Assembly: GCF_008275125.1 (NCBI RefSeq)
Contig: NZ_CP043473.1
Span: 2,356,001-2,420,000, forward strand
Length of the DNA: 64,000 nucleotides
Direction: 5' to 3'
DNA from: Chromobacterium paludis
GTDB taxonomy: Bacteria > Pseudomonadota > Gammaproteobacteria > Burkholderiales > Chromobacteriaceae
In this document: piece after piece, positions 9,053 to 15,299 of the stretch
How the letters are laid out: every line of letters starts with the position of its first letter
How positions within the stretch are numbered: the first letter of the stretch is position 1
Program-made: the position numbers and the translations under genes
The notes under the pieces: generated by a model
What the model was told of the DNA's origin: nothing
Seen by the model: the letters and a program-made list of their open reading frames with translations, nothing else
Database searches by the model: none

Positions 9053-10237
9053 TTATTCGCGTTCCAGATACCAGATCGTGCCCCCATATGCCGAGCCCGG
9101 AAAGTCAGGCATGGTCTCCCCCTTATCGAAAACACGCCGTGAGTCGGCCTTGGCCGGCGTCCACCAGATGCCATCTTCAGGACACGGCTTACCGGCTTCG
9201 CAACGCATCCCCGCAGGCTCGGCATTTTCAGTTGGCGCATCCGTCAATGGCGCGTCATCGAATCGGGCATACCACGCCAGCGTGTTGGTCTTGGTAAAAC
9301 CTTCGGCATCATCCATGCAGGTATGCAGCTGATCAGGGTTCTGCACCCTCACCGACTTCAACACTCGATTGACCGCCACATAGGCGGGTGGATGGCCATT
9401 CTCAGGAGCCCCAACATCGGGCAATGCGCCAGCCTGGATAATCAGCCTGCCGTTGTCGGTTTCTTGCACGCCGACATCAGGCAGCTGGAGTTGCTGCTTC
9501 AGCGCAGCCATGCCGCCCAACTGCTCGATATAGCGTGGTCCCAGCAAGGTCAGCCAGTTGACGCCTTTAATTCCATTACGCAGCTCAGTCAGGTCCAAGT
9601 GAGGGGCGGAATCCACCATCAGGCCGCTATAACGTTGCGCCATCTGGAACTCGTAAGGCTGAAACTGGTGGTAATCATAGGGGAGATTGAAGCTCAGGCC
9701 AGCATAGCCATGCTCCACATCCAGGGCTTCACACAAATATCGCACCCAATCCTTGAACTGTTGCTCACCCTCCGGGGTTTCCAGCAGCTGCCACGGCAAT
9801 ATGATCTTAACGTAGGACAACACCCCGTAAGGATCACTATCTGCATGCGAAGTAAACGCCGTGATGGAATATGCAGCGGCCGCCTCACCATTCTTTTCAC
9901 TTTGCAAATCCCAAGAAAATGAGCCCCCATCATCCACACGCGCCTGAAGTTTTTCTTTTGCCTTCATGAGGCTACCCTTGCGAAGGCTTGTGAAGCTACG
10001 TCCGCTCAAGCTATGAAACTGTCCTTGCAGATGCTCACCAAACTGCTCGACAAAACGATCAACACAGCCGAGCACCTTGTAGCCCACATCGCGTTGCCCG
10101 CCATGACGGAAGTACACCGTGCAAATCAGGCCCAGCCTGACCAATACCACCCCCTCAGGGGTCACGCCTTCAATAAAATCCACCTGACTGGCGATGCGGG
10201 CATACGCCTGCATGCGCTGATATTCTTGAATGCTCAT
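9053..10237 (-). CDS. DUF3396-type VI immunity protein with C-terminal extension
   Basis: 394 residues. Residues about 20-260 match the DUF3396 style found in immunity proteins beside type VI effectors: GYAGLSFNLPYDYHQFQPYE, then GIKGVNWLTLLGPRYIEQLGG. The last 60 residues form a separate unit, CEAGKPCPEDGIWWTPAKAD then RVFDKGETMPDF, a CxxxxCPxxGxW element that recurs in type VI associated proteins. There is no signal peptide, so it acts in the cytosol, as fits protection against a DNase. It begins 22 bp after the effector gene stop. Expected job: bind and block the VRR-NUC effector. Confidence 0.82.
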   Translation of the reverse strand: MSIQEYQRMQAYARIASQVDFIEGVTPEGVVLVRLGLICTVYFRHGGQRDVGYKVLGCVDRFVEQFGEHLQGQFHSLSGRSFTSLRKGSLMKAKEKLQARVDDGGSFSWDLQSEKNGEAAAAYSITAFTSHADSDPYGVLSYVKIILPWQLLETPEGEQQFKDWVRYLCEALDVEHGYAGLSFNLPYDYHQFQPYEFQMAQRYSGLMVDSAPHLDLTELRNGIKGVNWLTLLGPRYIEQLGGMAALKQQLQLPDVGVQETDNGRLIIQAGALPDVGAPENGHPPAYVAVNRVLKSVRVQNPDQLHTCMDDAEGFTKTNTLAWYARFDDAPLTDAPTENAEPAGMRCEAGKPCPEDGIWWTPAKADSRRVFDKGETMPDFPGSAYGGTIWYLERE

Positions 10238-10259
10238 TTTTTAATCAGTTATCCCGTCA

Positions 10260-11498
10260 TCAAGAGGCGGCAGCCAACGCGCCGCCACCCAGCATTGCTG
10301 CAACGGCAGCCCACGCTGCGGCCCCGATTTCCACCAGTGCGGTCAATGCAGCCACCAACCAGCCGCCGAGCACGAACACTACCACAACGCCCGCGACAAC
10401 CGCTGCCACCGCCAGCAGGCCCTTGCCGATATCCAATAACACCTGCGTCCAGTCTATCTGGCGCAAGGTCTCCAAGGTCAGGTCGGTGCAACGCTGGATT
10501 TCCTCCCATGCTGCTCGCAACTGGGCACTGGTCCAACTCGCGATGCGTTGCCCCTGTTCGTTGACGAAATGCCAAGTCTCGCTGGCCTTGTCTTGTAGCC
10601 AATGCCCCGCAGTAAACAGCCATGGCGCGTGCTGCTTCAATTCCGCCTGTACCTTGGCCGACAGCTGCCCCACCGCCTGACGTAAATCCCTGGCGATGGC
10701 CTTGCCATCCTCGGCTAAGCTATGCACCAGTTGCTTCGCCTCATCCAGCCATGCTTCATAAAAGGCTGGGTCTGGTAGCGACTGTGGGCCATATACCGGC
10801 ACTCGCCGATTCTCTCCACGCGGGATCCCGTCCGCCCTGGGCGCGAACATCGGGGAAGGTTGTTTCACCGGCTCGGTCTGCCTTTGCTTTTCACGTGGAG
10901 GAATCACGTGCAATAGTGTGAAGCGATCACGGCCTCCCGCGATCTGTTGATAGGATATGGCTTGCTCTCGACCCAAACTATCGCCAGGGAACTTAATCTC
11001 GACCAAGCGGTGCAAGTTGTCTCCATGTGCCACGCCATCATGATCGGTCGTCGCCCGTCCTGGCCAACGCATAGCCTTGTTTTTCACGATGATCAGGTCA
11101 GGACGCCGTAGCCAGCCTTTGCGCATGCCTTTCGGGAACGGCGTCAGAGAGTGGCGGCGGTTGGGATTATTACCTTGCGTGGTGCTCAGGAAGGGCTTTG
11201 GTACGCCAGTCGGATCGAGTGGCATATCAAAGCAAACCTCGGCTTTGTAATACCACAAGAACTCGTGCAGCCATTCGTCGGCAATGATCAAACCACTCAT
11301 CACGACCTGGCGCGCATTGATGGTTATTGATCTGCCCGATTTGCTCACGCCAGTCCGTACGCTGGGCGACTTAATAGCTACATCCGCCTTGGGTTGCAGA
11401 TAGGGCTTGTTTTCCGATGTCGGCAGCTTGGCGTATTGCCGATCTTCTTCCAGGCGCGTGACGCCGTTTCCGGCCATTTTGGGTGTCAGGGTGGTCAT
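10260..11498 (-). CDS. VRR-NUC type VI DNase effector (TseV-like)
   Basis: 412 residues. The core (about 130-200) reads RRPDLIIVK … LHRLVEIKFPGDSLGREQA … YQQIAGGRDRFTLLHV, which is the PD-(D/E)XK fold of VRR-NUC nucleases: Asp 134, Glu 167, Lys 169 and Gln 179. It follows vgrG by 5 bp with AAGGAT before the ATG, so it is a VgrG-cargo effector. No PAAR or MIX motif is seen. The C-terminal 60 residues are strongly hydrophobic (VVAGVVVVFVLGGWLVAAL) and may help it cross the target inner membrane. Expected action: nuclease damage in rival bacteria after type VI delivery. Known TseV proteins are single-domain relatives; the activity here is inferred. Confidence 0.87.
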   Translation of the reverse strand: MTTLTPKMAGNGVTRLEEDRQYAKLPTSENKPYLQPKADVAIKSPSVRTGVSKSGRSITINARQVVMSGLIIADEWLHEFLWYYKAEVCFDMPLDPTGVPKPFLSTTQGNNPNRRHSLTPFPKGMRKGWLRRPDLIIVKNKAMRWPGRATTDHDGVAHGDNLHRLVEIKFPGDSLGREQAISYQQIAGGRDRFTLLHVIPPREKQRQTEPVKQPSPMFAPRADGIPRGENRRVPVYGPQSLPDPAFYEAWLDEAKQLVHSLAEDGKAIARDLRQAVGQLSAKVQAELKQHAPWLFTAGHWLQDKASETWHFVNEQGQRIASWTSAQLRAAWEEIQRCTDLTLETLRQIDWTQVLLDIGKGLLAVAAVVAGVVVVFVLGGWLVAALTALVEIGAAAWAAVAAMLGGGALAAAS

Positions 11499-11503
11499 GC
11501 GGT

Positions 11504-14341
11504 TTATCCTTGCTGGGCGTCATTGCGCATTTCGAGCCCTAGCTCATGCTGACTGCCCCCAGCCAAATGCAATGTCTCGGTTTTCTCCGGCGCTTTTTCC
11601 GTTACCTGCAAGTCCATCCCTTCCGGCTGCCGGCTCATGGCGGTCATCGTCCAGCCTTGCTGATCGGTATAACCGCTGATCGCGCGTCCGCCTGCCTGTT
11701 TGATGGAATACGCGCGGCCAATCAATGGCTCGCCGGTTTTCTGATCTTGCAGCTGGAACCGTCCGCTATAGACCTTGCCGAAAGTTGGCATTCTGTAGTT
11801 CAAGCTGGCCGGACCACTCAGGTTGTGCTGCGCGCCTTTCACGCTGACGGTGCCGGGACAATGCACCTCGATATTGCCGCCCGCGAGGCGGATGTATGCG
11901 CCGCCGCCAGCGTTGAGCAGGATTTCCTCCTTGGCCGCGATGGTTATGCGGTCCTTGCAGGAGGTGATGGTGACATCCTTGTCCGCGGTCAACTCCATGG
12001 CATCGCTTTGCGCCTGGATCTGCACCCGCCCCTTGGCCGCGATCAGCTTGAAGGCGATCTTGTCCTTCACCCCGCCGACAAACAGGCTGATGTGCTTGCC
12101 GACATTGTGCAACCAACGCCGCCCGCTGGTTTCGTTGTAATCGCGCTGAGCCAACAGATTGAGATTCGTGCCCGCGCCCAGAGTCTGGCTTTGCTCCGTG
12201 GCGCTGACAATGCCCGCAGGACCGGACAGCACCAGTAAGGCTTGTTGCCCTGGCTGCGTTTTGCCCATTTTGCTATCTGGATCGGTATTGCTCCCCGCCT
12301 CCCATGCCTGCATGGCTTCGAACTGATGCATGAGATGGCCAGTGTCGGCCTTGTCTTGCTTGCTGTTATCCAACTCAATCCGATCCGGGCCGATTTCCAT
12401 GCGGTCTGCCAGTTGCCCAACCGCCAGCTCATCCATGGCTTGACCCAATGCCACAGCAGATTGCAGCTGGCTTTGCGCATGTTCGCGCGACAGTTGCTTG
12501 CCGCTGGCACCATTTTGGGCCTCGGTCGTAAGCAGCAATCCATTCGCGGCACGGATAGCGCCATGATTGTCAGTGCGCAGCTCAAAACCGTCGCCGCGCG
12601 GCTGGGCCTTGCCATTGCTGCGAGGGTGGGTCAGGAAGCCCTGATTCAGTTGGGTTTTGCCCGGTTCGCTGGACAGCTTGGCGCGCACTTCGCCCGGCGT
12701 ATCGTCGAACAGCAGCTCGTTGTAGCCGCCGCCCTGATGTTCCTTGGACTGAATGCCGGATAGCGTCTTATTGGCCGGCAGGCTGCCCGCGCCGCTGAAG
12801 TTTGGCGTGGGGTGGCTGCCGTTATACAGCACGCCCTTGACCAAGGGTCGATCGATGTCACCCTCGATGAAGTCGATCAGCACTTCCTGGCCGATGCGCG
12901 GGAGGAACTGATGTCCAAACCCCGCCCCTACCGAGGGCATGGCCACACGCAACCAACACGAGGATTTGTCGTCCATGCCCGCGCCTATCGTCGGGTGCTC
13001 CTCTTGCCTTTGCCAGTGCAGCTGCACCTTGATCCGGCCTTGCTCGTCGGTATGCACTTCCTCTCCCGCCGGCCCCACCACGGTTGCGGTCTGACAACCG
13101 GGGCTGGTGGGTTTGGCATGCGAGGTTCCCGCATAGGCCGGCGTCAATGGGATGCCTCGCCGCTGTGCCTGAATCGAGGTGGCAAACGGCGCGGCATCTT
13201 CAGCCACGCCGACATGCCGGGCCAAATCCGTCGGCAGGTTGTTGCGGACCTGTAGCGTCTGCCCGGTTACGACGAATTCGCGCTTTTCCGGCGCATCGCC
13301 GGCATGGGCCGGATGGTCATCCAGGCGGAACCATTCCCCCGGCAGGAGGCCGCGTACCGTGCCGCCCCCGCTGAACGACTTGGCTTGCTGATCATTGGCC
13401 TGCTGACGCAACTCGGCATAGCGCCCGAGTGCTTCCTCGTCGCTCGCGTAGTACAAGCCGGGCGCGTCGTAATGGGTCAGGCTGCTTTGCAAGACTTGAC
13501 CAGCCGGTCCTTGCTCGATACCGCTGGCTTGCTGCCCTTGCAGGGCCGTCACCGGCTTGTAATCGAAGCTGGCCAGCGCCACGCTGCTGGGGACAATCTG
13601 TCTGGCAGCCTGCCAAGTCGTGAGACCGTCTTCGTCTTCGGTTGCATCTGCGCGATGGAAACGCACCCGTTCCAGCTTGGCAACCGGCAAGGCATGGGCA
13701 TCATCGAAAATAGTCAGTTGAACTTGCGGACCATCCTCGTCCAGATGGACAAACCGCCAGCCGAGCCCTTCCTCATGCAGCAGGCGGACGATGAAGTCGA
13801 AGTCGCTTTCCCGGTATTGCACGGCATAGCTGCGAAGATGCCCCGGCTTGGCCTCGAACTTCAGGGCCTGCACCCGAGCAAAGGCCAGATTGGCTGCCTG
13901 ATGTTCGCTGATGATCTGCTGGACGATGTCGGCCACCGTCATGTCCTGAAACACTCGCGAGGTGCGACGATGCCGCAGCAAGGAGAACGGCGACTCAATC
14001 GACAGCTCGTACTTGGCGAACCCGCCATCGGCTCCCAACTGCCGAACTTGGCTGACCACACCACAACGAATTGCCTCGCCGCCCATGGCATCTTCCATGC
14101 CGATCCGCGCCGACAGGCCAAGCAGGGATTTCAGTTCGATATTGCCATCCGGCGACAGGCAGGTCAGCTGATAGCGGTATGGCTTGGCGATGCCCTCCAC
14201 GCCATCCAGACTCAGCGGCAATAAGGATTGGGGAGCAATCGCGCCATCGCCAAGCGACAGCGTCAGCATACGTCGATCTTGGGTGAAGGCCGAGGCAAAG
14301 CTGGCCAGCAGTGCATTCAGGTCCATCAACATGCCATTCAT
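11504..14341 (-). CDS. vgrG: VgrG type VI secretion spike protein
   Basis: About 945 residues. The N-terminal two thirds are the gp27/gp5-like VgrG core (LTCLSPDGNIELKSLLGLSA, YRESDFDFIVRLLHEEGLGW, GFGHQFLPRIGQEVLIDFIEGDIDRP). A DUF2345-like beta-helix follows (HISLFVGGVKDKIAF, DVTITSCKDRITIAAKEEIL). The last 90 residues (GRFQLQDQKTGEPLIGRAYSI … SGYTDQQGW) look like a transthyretin-like carrier module. Candidate starts are 14341, 14332 and 14326, none with a strong ribosome site; homologues would decide. It is the tip of the contractile needle and carries the effector encoded 5 bp downstream. No other type VI structural gene is in the window, so this is an orphan vgrG island served by a system elsewhere. 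Confidence 0.93.
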   Translation of the reverse strand: MNGMLMDLNALLASFASAFTQDRRMLTLSLGDGAIAPQSLLPLSLDGVEGIAKPYRYQLTCLSPDGNIELKSLLGLSARIGMEDAMGGEAIRCGVVSQVRQLGADGGFAKYELSIESPFSLLRHRRTSRVFQDMTVADIVQQIISEHQAANLAFARVQALKFEAKPGHLRSYAVQYRESDFDFIVRLLHEEGLGWRFVHLDEDGPQVQLTIFDDAHALPVAKLERVRFHRADATEDEDGLTTWQAARQIVPSSVALASFDYKPVTALQGQQASGIEQGPAGQVLQSSLTHYDAPGLYYASDEEALGRYAELRQQANDQQAKSFSGGGTVRGLLPGEWFRLDDHPAHAGDAPEKREFVVTGQTLQVRNNLPTDLARHVGVAEDAAPFATSIQAQRRGIPLTPAYAGTSHAKPTSPGCQTATVVGPAGEEVHTDEQGRIKVQLHWQRQEEHPTIGAGMDDKSSCWLRVAMPSVGAGFGHQFLPRIGQEVLIDFIEGDIDRPLVKGVLYNGSHPTPNFSGAGSLPANKTLSGIQSKEHQGGGYNELLFDDTPGEVRAKLSSEPGKTQLNQGFLTHPRSNGKAQPRGDGFELRTDNHGAIRAANGLLLTTEAQNGASGKQLSREHAQSQLQSAVALGQAMDELAVGQLADRMEIGPDRIELDNSKQDKADTGHLMHQFEAMQAWEAGSNTDPDSKMGKTQPGQQALLVLSGPAGIVSATEQSQTLGAGTNLNLLAQRDYNETSGRRWLHNVGKHISLFVGGVKDKIAFKLIAAKGRVQIQAQSDAMELTADKDVTITSCKDRITIAAKEEILLNAGGGAYIRLAGGNIEVHCPGTVSVKGAQHNLSGPASLNYRMPTFGKVYSGRFQLQDQKTGEPLIGRAYSIKQAGGRAISGYTDQQGWTMTAMSRQPEGMDLQVTEKAPEKTETLHLAGGSQHELGLEMRNDAQQG

Positions 14342-14435
14342 TAAGAAGACCGAATATTCTAAAAAGCACTGCCTATCAGAACAACCCAACGCGTCAAGAT
14401 TTTTGCCAGACCTGCACAAAAGGCCAGTCAGTTCA

Positions 14436-14470
14436 TAAAAAATCCCCTCGGGCGCTTGCCGGAGGGGATG
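14436..14470 (-). terminator. Intrinsic terminator after the 90-residue gene
   Basis: Arms ATCCCCTC (14442-14449) and GAGGGGAT (14462-14469) with a T run on the minus strand (14437-14442). It separates the small gene at 14495 from vgrG, so vgrG needs its own promoter. Confidence 0.85.
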
Positions 14471-14494
14471 GACTGGCTGGGCTTGGGCTGTCGT

Positions 14495-14767
14495 TCAGCG
14501 CGTCAGCCTGCACTTGATGATCTGGTAATAGGTGGCCGCGCCCGCCTTGGTCAGTCCGGCCTTGGCGACGAACTGCTCGATGATGTCCTGCCGGGTGACA
14601 TCCTTCACCCGGATCATCTGCTTGTAAATCTCGGTCGCCACTTCCATCTTATTGACCTTGGCGTCGGCAGCCGGCTTGGCCGCCTCTGCCGGTGCTTGAC
14701 CCGGCGTTGCCTGAGCCGGCTTGTTTGTGGGAGTCTGGGAAGTCGCTTGGGCTTTCGGGTCGTTCAT
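14495..14767 (-). CDS. Small protein with C-terminal GAATYYQ helix module
   Basis: 90 residues. ATG 14767 has AGGAG 8 bp upstream; the longer frame to 14818 lacks one. The first 45 residues are a Pro/Ala/Lys linker (PTNKPAQATPGQAPAEAAKP). The C-terminal 45 form a compact helical unit (ATEIYKQMIRVKDVTRQDII, then KAGLTKAGAATYYQIIKCRL). This TKAGAATYYQ ending recurs in small phage- and plasmid-borne proteins and may be a nucleic-acid-binding helix bundle, but no function is established. It is a single-gene unit closed by the terminator at 14436-14470. Confidence 0.75.
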   Translation of the reverse strand: MNDPKAQATSQTPTNKPAQATPGQAPAEAAKPAADAKVNKMEVATEIYKQMIRVKDVTRQDIIEQFVAKAGLTKAGAATYYQIIKCRLTR

Positions 14768-15133
14768 GTAGTGGGCTCCTGGGGTGATGTGCAATGCGGA
14801 CACCTTCCCTCCCCGCATCCGTCAGGACAACGGCAACCACTGGATTTTGACCCTAAATCGAGTGATCCCACGCGAGCGGCCACTGCATTTCTCACTTCAC
14901 CTTCAGCGAATCCCCACTAACCCCTTCATTTCACAGCGCAATATCGACCCCGTCATAAGCTTTGCTGGAAGCTATAGCATTTCACCCTGTGGACTTTGAC
15001 CGCCTTGCCCCGTCATCCCCCAGCAGGCTGGGCCATGCCGGTCGCCGCGTGAATTTCAATCTTTCGCTACGCGATGCGATTCGCGCCGTGAGTTTTTAAA
15101 TTCACAGCGGTCATGCTGCCATCCCGTCGCCGA

Positions 15134-15183
15134 GGATAAGCACCCTCTCAATTAGTTAAAATGCTAATCAGCGGCGCTTATCC
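15134..15183 (-). repeat. GGATAAGC…GCTTATCC repeat, copy A (inverted)
   Basis: 50 bp bounded by GGATAAGC and GCTTATCC. Its reverse complement resembles copies B and C (shared GCGGCGCTTATCC end, AATGCTA core and CCTCT block), but it is more diverged. It faces copy B across 41 bp, making a large imperfect palindrome. Confidence 0.8.
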
Positions 15184-15224
15184 GCCGACCCATGCTACCC
15201 ACTGGCTTGCATCGGGGCGCGGGC

Positions 15225-15275
15225 GGATAAGCGCCGCCATAATAGCATTACATCAATTTTAGAGGATGCTTATCC
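15225..15275 (+). repeat. GGATAAGC…GCTTATCC repeat, copy B
   Basis: 51 bp that matches copy C at 48 of 51 positions by eye. It opens GGATAAGCGCCGCC, holds TAGCATTACATCAA in the middle and closes AGAGGATGCTTATCC. It lies just downstream of the replication protein gene. Confidence 0.9.
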
Positions 15276-15299
15276 TCCAGCCCGGAGGCCGGGTGAATA

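Larger units (their letters stand above)
14820..15299. other. Gene-free region with inverted repeats, candidate replication origin
   Basis: No gene is seen in these 480 bases. The right half is rich in symmetry: GTGAATTT (15049-15056) faces AAATTCAC (15098-15105), and the two 50-51 bp repeats at 15134-15183 and 15225-15275 face each other. The latter ends 25 bp before the stop of the replication protein gene. A replication or recombination site is a reasonable guess. Confidence 0.5.

Noticed and set aside
15134..15275. Repeats as integron attC sites
   Set aside because: The GTTRRRY-type core sites are absent, and the recombinase lacks any sign of an integron-type insert.
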